NCBI RefSeq assembly: GCF_008042045.1
Contig: NZ_RDBP01000019.1
Location: 1 to 64,000, forward strand
Length of the DNA: 64,000 nucleotides
Reading direction: 5' to 3'
DNA from: Streptomyces sp. T39
GTDB taxonomy: Bacteria > Actinomycetota > Actinomycetes > Streptomycetales > Streptomycetaceae
The position numbers and the translations under genes are program-made. Of this stretch, positions 24,170 to 35,060 are shown piece by piece (position 1 is the stretch's first letter; each line of letters opens with the position of its first letter). The notes below the pieces were generated by a model. It saw only the letters and a program-made list of their open reading frames with translations, made no database searches and was not told where the DNA came from.

Positions 24170-26893
24170 TTACGGCAACTGGTCGATCGTCAGGCCATGT
24201 TCGGTCATGCAGAACCGATGCTTCGGGCTGGTGTACACCCACTGACCGTCTTCCTGTCGCAGATTCAGTCGCAGGACATTGTTGAGGGCCGCCATACCGC
24301 GCCAGGTGGGGTTGGCATCGCCCTGAACGCCCTCGGTGAGTCGCTTCGGTACCGGGATCAGGTAGGGGACGAGCTGGCCCGGCGACGGTCTCTTCTTGTT
24401 TTTGCGCTCAAGCTTCTTTTCCGGAGCCCCAGCTTCCAGGAGATACGTCCAGTTCCGCTGCCGGTCGCACACGGAGTACAGGCAGACCACATGCACCATC
24501 TCCTCGCCCAGCACGGAGGAGAGCAGCTCGGGATCCACGCCGGGGTGGTCGCGGCTCAGCAGGCCGAGGTCGCCATCGAGCTCCCCTGGCCCAGGCACCG
24601 CCAGCCAGCGCGCAGTGCCGCTGGCTCTGCGTTCACGAGCCATGCGCTGGTTGTCGAGCTGCTGGAGTTCGTTCGCCGCCGGCCGCGCCAGCGAGTCGGC
24701 CATCTCGTCGGCATACACCGCATCCAGCAGCGAAGGCAGTTCTTCGGGCAGGGCAACGCTCCTGCCGGCCCCCAGGAGCAGGTCGGTGCGCTGCAGCAGC
24801 GCCGCATCGTCTCGTTCCGACGCGTTGTCCGCTCGGAGCACCAACAGCCTCGGCAGATCACCGGTGCTCTGCGCTGCACGGGCCAGCAGATCCGCGAGCG
24901 GTGCCGGTCCGGATATGACGAGGTCGAAATGCAGGGGCCGGGCATGTTGCAACATCGGCGTCGTCACCAGAACGGAGGGGCCAGGGACTCCCCCATCCCG
25001 GGCGAAGGCGCTCCGGCAGGCTGCTAGACGCTGCCACCGGTCCTTGTTGCGCATCTGTTCATGGACCAGGGTCACATCGAGACCGCGTGAATCCTGTGTG
25101 AGCTGCTGGAAGGTGCGAATCGCTTCCGCAGGCGTCGGTCGGTAGACAACCGCCCTTCCGCTGCCTGCTGCGACCATCGGTGCAAGCGCTGCCCGGATCT
25201 CTCCATCCGGCGATCCGTCGACGACCTTGATGCTGAGCGTGCCGGCACGAGAGGGGGCGGCGGGCTGCCGGGGCAGATGTCTGCCTCCGGAGTGTGCGTC
25301 CACGAATGACCACCCTGGCGACCGGCGAGGCTGCATCACTGGCTCGTTGCCGCCGCCTGCGCCTCGGCGGTAGGCCGCCAGCATCGCGTCCACCGACGTG
25401 TCCGCAGCCGTTGCTGCCAGGACCACGGGGATCCTCAACGCGGCGGCCCACTCCAGGAACCGGAGCATCAGCCGCTGCCCCCACGCACCGCGGGCGTGGG
25501 CTTCGTCCACCACGACGACCTTGCCGGAAAAGGCAAAGAGCCTCATCACATTGAACTTCACGGGCATGACAGCCTGCAGCAGCTCGTCCACCGTTCCCGT
25601 GCCGAGCGCGGCCAGGAGCGCGCGATGATGAGAGTTGAGCCAGCTGTTCGCTGCCGGGGCCCACTCCTCACCAGGCTCCGCACCGATGTCGTCGGGCGCA
25701 TTGGCGTGCGCCCAGGACTTCGTGGCTTCTGCCGGCTTCATTCGGGAAGAGCTGTGGAGCAGCAGTGACCGCCACGGGCCCGTGAGCGCCTGCTCGGCAA
25801 ACGCGTGCACCTGTGCCATGTGGCTGTCAGCGGCTGAACCGGTTGGCAGGGCATAGAAGAGCCCCCGCGCCTTCGCCGCATGCCCGAGGACGGCCGCTGC
25901 CCGAAGGGCCGCTTTCGTGCGGTCCTCCGATGACGGAGCCGTCACGACCACCATGCCCGGCCCGTGTTCGGCCACCATGTCGGGCACCTCGCGCGCCATG
26001 CTCGCCCCAAGGCCGATCTTGCCCACGCCCGGAGTGAAGCCCGGCGGTCGGGCGAAGCCCGTCCCCAGCAGGTCCGTCTGCTGCAGCAGGCGAGGAGCCG
26101 CGGCGCGGGCGACCTGCCAGTACGCGTCCAGATCATCCGGAGTACCCGCCCAGCCATCTTCTCTGAGACGGCTGCGGATGCCCTCCGGATAACTGGCCAG
26201 CCAGTCCGACAAACTCACCAACCCCGCCAGAACCACAGCCGCTCCCGGCGACATCCGCCCAGGCGGGACCGCCGTCGCCCCCAGCACTCTGCGCACCTCG
26301 TCGAAGTGGATCCGCCGCTGCTCCTCCCAGCTCCCCGCGCCCAAACCGGGGTGACGCGCCACGGGGCACTGCGAGTCCTTCTCGTGAAGCACCGGGTGGA
26401 AACGACCACCGTGCCCGCCGAGCAACTGCGCCACCGCATGACTGAGCTGGGTCTGCGGACGTCGCTTCGACGACGGATAGCCGGCCTCTTTGAAGACCCC
26501 CACCAGCCACCAGTGCGCCGCCGCTTCGTGCGACTGCCTGTCCCGCGCCGCGGCAGCGCCGAACCCGTACCCAGGCTCAGCAGACAACTCCTCAGCTCGC
26601 AGCTTCCCCTCACGCTTCGGCCCGCCCTCGTGCATCTGGAACGGCACGCTGATCTTCCCGATGTCGTGCAGCCCCGCCCAGAAGGCCGCAAGGACCCGCG
26701 CCTGCCCGTCCGGCACCTGCAGCGCTTCCACCACCATGCTCCGCTGGTGCGCGGTCAGCAGCTCATCCCAGACGACCTCAGCAACGGCCGCAGTGTCCAG
26801 CAGATGACAAACCAAGGGATGCGTACGGTCTGCTCCGCGAGCGTCCCTATGCAGCCCGGCGGCCTTGCCCCAGAGGCGGGAGTCCAAGGGCAT
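24170..26893 (-). CDS. cas3: CRISPR helicase-nuclease Cas3 (type I-E)
   Basis: The 907-aa protein has an N-terminal HD nuclease domain with HPLVCHLLDTAAVAEV (about residues 25-40) and GLHDIGKISVPFQMH (about 75-90). An SF2 helicase follows, with YALPTGSAADSHMA, the DEAH box in VVVDEAHARGAWGQ, and an accessory C-terminal domain. It degrades DNA marked by Cascade. The ATG at 26893 has GAGGAG 4 bases upstream; the GTG at 26908 is less likely. All key motifs are visible, so interference should be competent. Confidence 0.95.
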   Translation of the reverse strand: MPLDSRLWGKAAGLHRDARGADRTHPLVCHLLDTAAVAEVVWDELLTAHQRSMVVEALQVPDGQARVLAAFWAGLHDIGKISVPFQMHEGGPKREGKLRAEELSAEPGYGFGAAAARDRQSHEAAAHWWLVGVFKEAGYPSSKRRPQTQLSHAVAQLLGGHGGRFHPVLHEKDSQCPVARHPGLGAGSWEEQRRIHFDEVRRVLGATAVPPGRMSPGAAVVLAGLVSLSDWLASYPEGIRSRLREDGWAGTPDDLDAYWQVARAAAPRLLQQTDLLGTGFARPPGFTPGVGKIGLGASMAREVPDMVAEHGPGMVVVTAPSSEDRTKAALRAAAVLGHAAKARGLFYALPTGSAADSHMAQVHAFAEQALTGPWRSLLLHSSSRMKPAEATKSWAHANAPDDIGAEPGEEWAPAANSWLNSHHRALLAALGTGTVDELLQAVMPVKFNVMRLFAFSGKVVVVDEAHARGAWGQRLMLRFLEWAAALRIPVVLAATAADTSVDAMLAAYRRGAGGGNEPVMQPRRSPGWSFVDAHSGGRHLPRQPAAPSRAGTLSIKVVDGSPDGEIRAALAPMVAAGSGRAVVYRPTPAEAIRTFQQLTQDSRGLDVTLVHEQMRNKDRWQRLAACRSAFARDGGVPGPSVLVTTPMLQHARPLHFDLVISGPAPLADLLARAAQSTGDLPRLLVLRADNASERDDAALLQRTDLLLGAGRSVALPEELPSLLDAVYADEMADSLARPAANELQQLDNQRMARERRASGTARWLAVPGPGELDGDLGLLSRDHPGVDPELLSSVLGEEMVHVVCLYSVCDRQRNWTYLLEAGAPEKKLERKNKKRPSPGQLVPYLIPVPKRLTEGVQGDANPTWRGMAALNNVLRLNLRQEDGQWVYTSPKHRFCMTEHGLTIDQLP

Positions 26894-27179
26894 GGCGCTC
26901 CTCGTCACAGGTCAGTGGAGGTGGCTTCAGACGAATCCGACAGGAAGAACTTTGTCCTGTAACAAGGCGTCACCCTGTCTCGTCCGCTTGAAGACCCGCA
27001 GAAGGGAACTCACCCAACCGCCAGTGCATCAACTTACCTTTCCGATACAGTACTTACAGCTGCACGCCTCCCCGGAGGTACGCGGAATCCCATTGGCTCT
27101 CCAGCCGCCGGCAGACCGAGATGAACGCACGACCCTCTCGAGGGATGTGCCCTCGGCCTGAAGGCGCTTTGGAGAAACA
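26894..27179. promoter_or_regulatory. Divergent promoter region of cas operon and small ORF
   Basis: The region must hold the minus-strand cas promoter and a plus-strand promoter for the 39-codon ORF. It contains an inverted repeat ACAGGA-N9-TCCTGT at 26940-26960, about 47-67 bases upstream of cas3, as a candidate operator. I cannot place -10/-35 boxes with confidence. Confidence 0.4.
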
Positions 27180-27299
27180 GTGTCCCGATTCCTGCGGAAG
27201 TTCGTCCTGCGACGCGAGGTCCTTCTCGAGGTCTCCCGCGTGGTGGTCAGCGCGGTATTCCGTTCCCTGATCAACGAACTCGTCAGCTGGCTCTTCTGA
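27180..27299 (+). CDS. 39-aa small protein between cas3 and array 2
   Basis: A GTG start (27180) with GGAG six bases upstream opens a 40-codon frame ending TGA, followed within 6 bases by a textbook terminator (27306-27333). The product is basic and amphipathic: SRFLRKFVLRREVLLEVSRV, then a run of V, F and L and the end LVSWLF. One hydrophobic face suggests membrane association or a small helical partner protein. No family is recognised. The ORF, RBS and terminator together make it a real transcription unit rather than noise. Confidence 0.55.
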   Translation: MSRFLRKFVLRREVLLEVSRVVVSAVFRSLINELVSWLF

Positions 27300-27305
27300 G
27301 CCACG

Positions 27306-27333
27306 GGTGACGGACCCTTATGGGTCCGTCACC
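27306..27333 (+). terminator. Rho-independent terminator after 39-aa ORF
   Basis: Perfect 12-bp stem GGTGACGGACCC / GGGTCCGTCACC with loop TTAT, followed by TCTTTCG. It is the strongest terminator-like structure in the window and separates the small gene from the array. Confidence 0.8.
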
Positions 27334-27584
27334 TCTTTCGTCATGGCCACACTTCCAACCCAGGACACGAACTCGGGCCGGACCCCGAGCTCAGTCTTCG
27401 GAGCGTCAGCGCCACGACGTGGAAACCCACGAGTGCGGCCTTCAGCGCGGACCAGCTCACCGACTGGCCATCCTCCCCGCGGGGTGGTCCGACGATCTAG
27501 AGGCCGGGCCGGCGTGGCGTGCACGCCCCATCCGCCAACGTGAGGATGCTCCGATCATGGAACAGGACGGAGACCTGCCCGCGC
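27334..27584 (+). other. Array 2 upstream region with relic repeats
   Basis: This is the position where a leader is expected for plus-strand transcription. It contains eroded repeat-like blocks, TCCTCCCCGCGGGGTGGTCCG near 27472-27492 and GAGGATGCTCCG near 27542-27553. The array therefore once began further left, and no intact A/T-rich leader is visible. Confidence 0.5.
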
Positions 27585-30500
27585 GTCCTCCCCGCCACCG
27601 CGGGGGGTGCTCCGCCGTCGACCTGGTCGCGGGCGGTGCCCCAGACGTCCTCCCCGCCGACGCGGGGGTGCTCCGCTCTCCCGTGCGGGCCTCGCGCCCT
27701 GGTCCTGGTCCTCCCCGCCGCCGCGGGGGTGTTCCGGCCGACCAGGCCGTGGACCGCGGGCTCAACCAGTCCTCCCCGCCAACGCAGGGGTGTTCCGCTC
27801 TCCGCGTCGCTGACCTTCAAGGTCGCCGGGTCCTCCCCGCCGACGCGGGGGTGTTCCGACCAACGAGGACATCGGGCGCGAGCGCGAGAGTTCTCCCCGT
27901 CGACGCGGGGGTGTTCCGCGGAGTTGGCGCGGCGCCCGGGCGGTCGGCTAGTCATCCCCGCCGACGCGGGGGTGCTCCGCAGTTCGGCATCGGCGACATA
28001 GCCCGGTTCTTGTCCTCCCCGCCGACGCGGGGTTGCCCCGTTCGGGGGCTGGGCCGCGCTGAACCACGGCGGGTCCTCCCCGCCGACGCGGGGGTGTTCC
28101 GCCGATCAGATCCATCATCAGGTCTCAGACGGCGTCCTCCCCGCCGACGCGGGGGTGCTCCGCCCTTGTCGCCCGTCTCTCCCCCGGCGCGGAGTCCTCC
28201 CCGCCGACGCGGGGGTGTTCCGATCTCCACGATGTTGTTCGTCCCGGCCAGACCGTCCTCCCCGCCGACGCGGGGGTGTTCCGCCTGGGTTGCCAACGGC
28301 GGCGGCATCGTCATGGTCCTCCCCGCCGTCGCGGGGGTGTTCCGGACATCTCAGGGAACACAGTTGTGCTCTTCAGGTCCTCCCCGCCGACGCGGGGGTG
28401 CTCCGTGCCGACGGGCTGCCCAACCTGGTCGCGCTGTGGTCCTCGCCGCCATCGCGGGGGTGCTCCGCTCGACGCCGACTTCGCGAAGAACCTCGCCACG
28501 TCCTCCCCGCCGACGCGGGGGTGCTCCGCGTGAGGATGCCCGGCCCGGCGATCTGATGTTGTCCTCCCCGCCGACGCGGGGGTGCTCCGGGTGTGAGGAA
28601 GCCCCGGACCCGAACGGGTCCTCCCCCCGGAGCGGGGGTGCTCCGCTCGCCGTACCAGTCGTGGCCGGCAGCGTACGGTCCTCACATCTGCCGGAGGATG
28701 CTCCGGCAGAGTGCCGGGTTTGCAGGTCCCAGCTGGTCCTCCCGCCAGCGCAGGGCTGCTCCGTTGCAGAGTTTGTTGTCCGCGGACAACAAGCACGCCC
28801 TCCCCCACGCCGTCACGGGAGTGCTCCGCCAGCTGGGGCCGGATCCGTTAGACCATCTGATGTCCTTCCCGCCATCGCGGGGGTGTTCCGAACCGGGGCG
28901 ACGGGGATGTGTATCTCGGCGCCTCCTCCCCGCCGCCGCAGGGGTGCTCCGCTGCTCGAAGCGGCTGCCGCCAAGCGCGACACGTCCTCCCCGCCGACGC
29001 GGGGGTGCTCCGTGCTTGTTGTGGTACTGACTGGCCGAGCAGTCGTCCTCCCCGCCGACGCGGGGGTGCTCCGTGCTCGACCTCCGCGCCCCCGGGGGCC
29101 TGGAGGTCCTCCCCGCCGACGCGGGGGTGCTCCGCTCAGACGCCGGCTCAACGCCCGTCTCGTCCTCCCCGCCGACGCGGGGGTGCTCCGCTGTTGGAGG
29201 GCGGGGCGATCCTGTGCGGGGAGTCCTCCCCGCCGACGCGGGGGTGCTCCGCGCTGACGGCAGCGCTCGGCCCGGGCGAGCGTGTCCTCCCCGCCGACGC
29301 GGGGGTGTTCCGGCGCCGGCAGTGGCCATGCCGACCGACACACCGTCCTCCCCGCCGACGCGGGGGTGTTCCGTTTTCGCGGGTGGTCTCGCCGGCCTGG
29401 GCGACGTCCTCCCCGCCGACGCGGGGGTGTTCCGGTCCACTGGGAGGGGACTCCCGTCCCGGCCTCGTCCTCCCCGCCGACGCGGGGGTGTTCCGTAGTC
29501 CTTGGGGCTCGTCCACTCGCGGTAGTGTCCTCCCCGCCGACGCGGGGGTATTCCGCGCTCGCCTTCATGCTCGACATGCAGACGATCGTCCTCCCCGCCG
29601 ACGCGGGGGTGTTCCGCCCTTGTCGCCCGTCTCTCCCCCCGAGCCGACGTCCTCCCCGCCGACGCGGGGGTGTTCCGGTAGCCCTCGCGTCCGGACTGGA
29701 CCGGCCCTCGTCCTCCCCGCCGACGCGGGGGTGTTCCGGTCCCGGCCGAGCGGTGACATTGCGTTCGCGAGGTCCTCCCCGCCGACGCGGGGGTGTTCCG
29801 ATCTCGGTCATCTCGATCGCGGGCCGCATGAAGTCCTCCCCGCCGACGCGGGGGTGTTCCGCTCGCCGAGCACTTCGCCACCCTCGACCCGGCATCCTCC
29901 CGCCGACGCGGGGGTGTTCCGTACCGCGGCGAGGACGGGCCGTCGATCCGGCAGTCCTCCCCGCCGACGCAGGGGTGTTCCGCTGATGGGCGGGGTGAAC
30001 GACCCCGTGCCGCTGTCCTCCCCGCCGACGCGGGGGTGTTCCGCGGAGAGGTTCGATCCGGACCCGATCACGGGGGTCCTCCCCGCCGACGCGGGGGTGT
30101 TCCGGCAGTCAGCGCAGACACCGCCGGGTGGGCGATGTCCTCCCCGCCGACGCGGGGGTGTTCCGGCCGTCTGCAAGCCCGACCCCGACACCTTCTTGTC
30201 CTCCCCGCCGACGCGGGGGTGCTCCGCTGGCCCGAGCCGAGAAGCTCGGCACGTTCTCGTCCTCCCCGCCGACGCGGGGGTGCTCCGAACGTCGTCCTGG
30301 CGCTCTTCTTCGGCGTCTTGTCCTCCCTGCCGTCGCGGGGGTGATCCGATCCCCGTGAGCGAGTACGAGCGGATCGTTCGGTCCTCCCCGCCGACGCGGG
30401 GAGTTCCGTCCGGTGATCACCTCGCGGGTGCCGGGGTGGTGTCCTCCCCGCCGAAGCGGGGGCGTTCCGTCGTGGGATCGCGCCCCGGGGCGGGTATCGG

Positions 30501-33500
30501 TGTCCTCCCCGCCGACGCGGGGGTGCTCCGTGCGCAGCCCACGCCCGCACCTCCCGGCCGGCGTCCTCCCCGCCGATGCGGGGGTGTTCCGGTGAGGACG
30601 ATAGCTTCGGCGTCGTAGGCGGCGTCCTCCCCGCCGACGCGGGGGTGCTCCGGTCGGTAGCTGGGGTGCTGGCATCCTCATCACGTCCTCCCCGCCGACG
30701 CGGGGGTGATCCGACCATCCCGTCCACCAGCGTGTCGCGCACCACGTCCTCCCCGCCGACGCGGGGGTGATCCGCCACCGGGGTTGATGTTGTGCGTGAA
30801 CTCTTGGTCCTCCCCGCCGACGCGGGGGTGCTCCGCTCGCCGTACCAGTCGTGGCCAGCGGCGTACGGTCCTCACATCTGCCGAAGGATGCTCCGACGCG
30901 GTGCCCCGGGGCGCAGGGACCCAGCTGGTCCTCCCGCCAGCGCAGGACTGCTCCGACGCAGAGTCTGTTGTCCGCGGACAACAAGCGCCCTCCCCGCCGA
31001 CGCGGGGGTGCTCCGTCCATTAGGTTGTCGAAAACGACGACCTCGGGGGCCTTCCCGCAGTCGCGAGGGTGTTCCGGTCCTGGTCGCCTCCCTTGTCGAC
31101 AGCGATCAGTCCTCCCCGCCATCGCGGGGGTGTTCCGGCCCCCGCCGACATAACCAGCGGGGGCCTTCTGTCCTCCCCGCCGACGCGGGGGTACTCCGTT
31201 TAACTTGGCCATAGGTTGCCCACGGACGGGGCCCTCCCCGCCGCCGCGGGGGGTGCTCCGTCCATTAGGTTGTCGAAAACGACGACCTCGGCGGCCTTCC
31301 CGCAGTCGCGGGGGTGCTCCGTCCTTCTGGAGTGGGGTGTGGTGTGCTGGCGGGTCCTCCCCGCCGACGCGGGGGTGCTCCGCCCCCGGTCCTTCTGGTC
31401 CGGGGGCTTCTCGCGTCCTCCCCGCCGACGCGGGGGTGCTCCGCCCCCGGTCCTTCTGGTCCGGGGGCTTCTCGCTCCTCCCCGCCGACGCGGGGGTGCT
31501 CCGGAGGCTCATGCAGCACGACTTCGTTGCCATCGGTCCTCCCCGCCGTCGCAGGGGTGCTCCGATCGCTGAGGAGGGCCGCCTCGCCCCGACCGGGTCC
31601 TCCCCGCCGACGCGGGGGTGTTCCGTACGCGGTGCAGGGCCTGCTCCGTGGGGACTCGTCCTCCCCGCCGACGCGGGGGTGTTCCGGCACCTGATGACCG
31701 ACCAGAGCGAGACCGCCCGTCCTCCCCGCCGACGCGGGGGTGTTCCGCTCCTGCGCGCGGAGCCGGTCGCCCAGCAGATGTCATCCCCGCCGACGCGGGG
31801 GTGTTCCGCAGACAAGAACGGGATGTCGATGAACGACGTCGTCATCCCCGCCGACGCGGGGGTGTTCCGGAGATCAACGCCCTCAACGACAAGAGCGGCG
31901 AGTCATCCCCGCCGACGCGGGGGTGTTCCGGTTGACGACCCGACGAGCCGGCCGCAGACGCCGTCATCCCCGCCGACGCGGGGGTGTTCCGCCGGGCAGG
32001 GCGGTGATCGCCTCCGGAGGGAGGCCCTCCCCGCCGACGCGGGGGTGTTCCGGAGACGCCGTCCCCGTCGTAGGCCGACCGGCCGTCCTCCCCGCCGACG
32101 CGGGGGTGTTCCGTAAAGGGGACACGGCCCCGTACTCGATGTCCTGTCCTCCCCGCCGACGCGGGGGTGTTCCGTCCAGCTGGATTCGCGCGCACGCCAG
32201 GCCCGAGTCCTCCCCGCCGACGCGGGGGTGTTCCGTTCCTCGCCGACCTCGCACGCGCCCAGAAGGGGTCCTCCCCGCCGACGCGGGGGTGTTCCGACCA
32301 ACGACGCCCGGGAGAGCATGATGACGGTGTCCTCCCCGCCGACGCGGGGGTGTTCCGCCTTCAGCGCGCGCTCCAGCCGTAGGGCGGTGGTCCTCCCCGC
32401 CGACGCGGGGGTGTTCCGCCCGGCTCCTGTCAGGCAGTCCTCAATGGCGCGTCCTCCCCGCCGACGCAGGGGTGTTCCGCCAGGCGAGCAGGAGGATCAG
32501 TTCGCGCGATTGTCCTCCCCGCCGACGCGGGGGTGTTCCGATGGTCTCCCACGCGGTGAGAAAGACGGTGTCGTCCTCCCCGCCGACGCGGGGGTGTTCC
32601 GCCGGTCGGTGAGGGTCATGAACTGCGCAGAGGGTCCTCCCCGCCGACGCGGGAGTGTTCCTGCGGACACCTTCGCCTTCGTTCGCTGGGGCTCGTCCTC
32701 CCCGCCGACGCGGGGGTGTTCCGTCGGCGAGTTGCACCTGCCCGTTCGGTAGCAGGTCCTCCCCGCCGACGCGGGGGTGTTCCGTGCCGGCGCCCGCTGC
32801 CGCCGTCGCGCGGGACGTCCTCCCCGCCGACGCGGGGGTGTTCCGTGTTGAGCGTCTAAATAAGCATGGCTTATGCCGTCCTCCCCGCCGACGCGGGGGT
32901 GTTCCGTTCTGGTTGGTGACGGGCGAGCTGCCGCTGTTGTCTTCCCCGCCGACGCGGGGGTGTTCCGTCGAGGTGGCGAACCTGTCGTTCGGTCAGCTCG
33001 TCCTCCCCGCCGACGCGGGGGTGTTCCGCACGGCTACATGCCCCTGGACATCGAGGTCATGTCCTCCCCGCCGACGCGGGGGTGTTCCGCTCACCGGCGG
33101 CTCGCTAACCACCTGGGGCTCGTCCTCCCCGCCGACGCGGGGGTGTTCCGACCCAGCCCTTCAGCGCCCGCTACTTCCTCGCGTCCTCCCCGCCGACGCG
33201 GGGGTGCTCCGTTGGGCGGGATGTTGAACTGCTGGTTCGCGCCGTCCTCCCCGCCGACGCGGGGGTGCTCCGCGGGCGCTGGCCGCTCTGGGGGCCTGGA
33301 TGGGGTCCTCCCCGCCGACGCGGGGGTGCTCCGCCACGGGAACCGATTCCCAGCCGGCCCTCACCGTCCTCCCCGCCGACGCGGGGGTGCTCCGGCCTGG
33401 GTCGCCGCGAAGCTGTCCGCTGCGCAGTCCTCCCCGCCGACGCGGGGGTGTTCCGGTCCACTGGGAGGGGACTCCCGTCCCGGCCTCGTCCTCCCCGCCG

Positions 33501-34829
33501 ACGCGGGGGTGTTCCGCGCGGGGCGACGATGGGCAAGCGGTGGAACCTGTCCTCCCCGCCGACGCGGGGGTGTTCCGGCCGACGCCGGCTGCGACCAGCC
33601 CGCGATGACGTCCTCCCCGCCGACGCGGGGGTGTTCCGCAGACCGGATCAACCGGCCTGACGAATCTCATGTCCTCCCCGCCGACGCGGGGGTGTTCCGA
33701 ACTCCAAGACCGGCATCCACGCTGTCGCCGAGTCCTCCCCGCCGACGCGGGGGTGTTCCGCTCGCCGAAATGGGCGACGAAGACCGCGCCGAGTCCTCCC
33801 CGCCGACGCGGGGGTGTTCCGCGGCACACCGGCGGGACGGCCGTCCCGCTCGGGTCCTCCCCGCCGACGCGGGGGTGTTCCGTCGGCCCGCAGGTCCTGC
33901 GGATCGTTCGACGTGTCCTCCCCGCCGACGCGGGGGTGTTCCGATCAACGCGGATGGGCTGACCGGTGTGGGCAGGTCCTCCCCGCCGACGCGGGGGTGT
34001 TCCGCTGTTCTGCGACCGGGCCGACCCCGTGCTCGTGTCCTCCCCGCCGACGCGGGGGTGTTCCGGTCACCGAACACGTCATGCCGATTTTCACCGGGTC
34101 CTCCCCGCCGACGCGGGGGTGTTCCGCAGTCAGGGAAGGTGCAGACCCCTCCGTCGGGGTCCTCCCCGCCGACGCGGGGGTGTTCCGCCCTCGTCCAGCC
34201 GGTGCATCAGCTTCGCCAAGTCCTCCCCGCCGACGCGGGGGTGCTCCGTGTTCGTGCGCGTCACGAATACGGATGCGCTGGTCCTCCCCGCCGACGCGGG
34301 GGTGCTCCGGCCATCAAGGACGGGTACGCGATGGCCGTGCAGTCCTCCCCGCCGACGCGGGGGTGCTCCGTGGTCGACGACCCGGAGCTTTCCGGTGCTG
34401 GAGTCCTCCCCGCCGACGCGGGGGTGCTCCGTCCTCCAGCGCGGCTTCGGCACGTGCGCCGACGCGGGGGTGCTCCGATGCGGCTGCGGGGCGCGCGTCT
34501 GGCCTTCTGGTCCTCCCCGCCGACGCGGGGGTGCTCCGCTCACCGAGAACTCGGTCTCCGTCACCCGGGAGTCCTCCCCGCCGCCGCGGGGGTGCTCTGG
34601 TCTGGCTGGACAAGCAGGGGCACGCCCGGGCGTCCTCTCCGCCGCCGCGGGGGTGCTCCGACGACGCTGGCCTGCGCCGCTGCGCGCGGCTGTCCTCCCC
34701 GCCGACGGGGGGTGCTTCGTGGGAGCCCGCAGGGCGGCCGTGAGCGGGATTGCTCCGCCGGGCGGCGGATTGGAAACGATTGTTTCCAATGGCCCGCGCA
34801 GTCCTGCCCGCCGTCGCGAGGGTGCTCCA
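27585..34829 (+). CRISPR. Type I-E CRISPR array 2, about 119 repeats
   Basis: The 7.2-kb array has 61-bp periodicity (29-bp repeats and mostly 32-base spacers). Repeats begin GTCCTCCCCGCCGACG and end in either GTGTTCCG or GTGCTCCG. The two endings occur in blocks: mixed from 27.6 to 31.6 kb, nearly uniform TTCCG from 31.6 to 33.2 kb and 33.4 to 34.2 kb, and CTCCG near both the cas side and the right end. Both termini are eroded. The repeat count is estimated from length divided by period. Some spacers and whole blocks are duplicated (see findings). Confidence 0.96.
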
Positions 34830-35060
34830 GTGTACGGGTTCGCGCCTAGCTTGATCATTAACGTCCGGCGTCGAATGTGCGGAGACGGACCGGTGAGCTC
34901 GCTATCCGTGCTGGTACTGGTGGGTGAAGCGCCACACCAGCCACCTCGCAGCACTTCGCCCCGCCGAGCTGACGCTCGGCGGGGCGAAGCAAGGGCCAAG
35001 TTGACCAACAGCTTCCCCTACATGGGTGCGGCCGTCGCTACTACGGTAGTTGTCGGTAAG

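Noticed and set aside
28909-30618. Long open frames through CRISPR array 2 (also 30109-31845 and 32873-34849)
   Set aside because: They are products of the GC-rich 61-bp periodic array; the translations are repeats of the CRISPR repeat read in rotating frames, with no protein signature.
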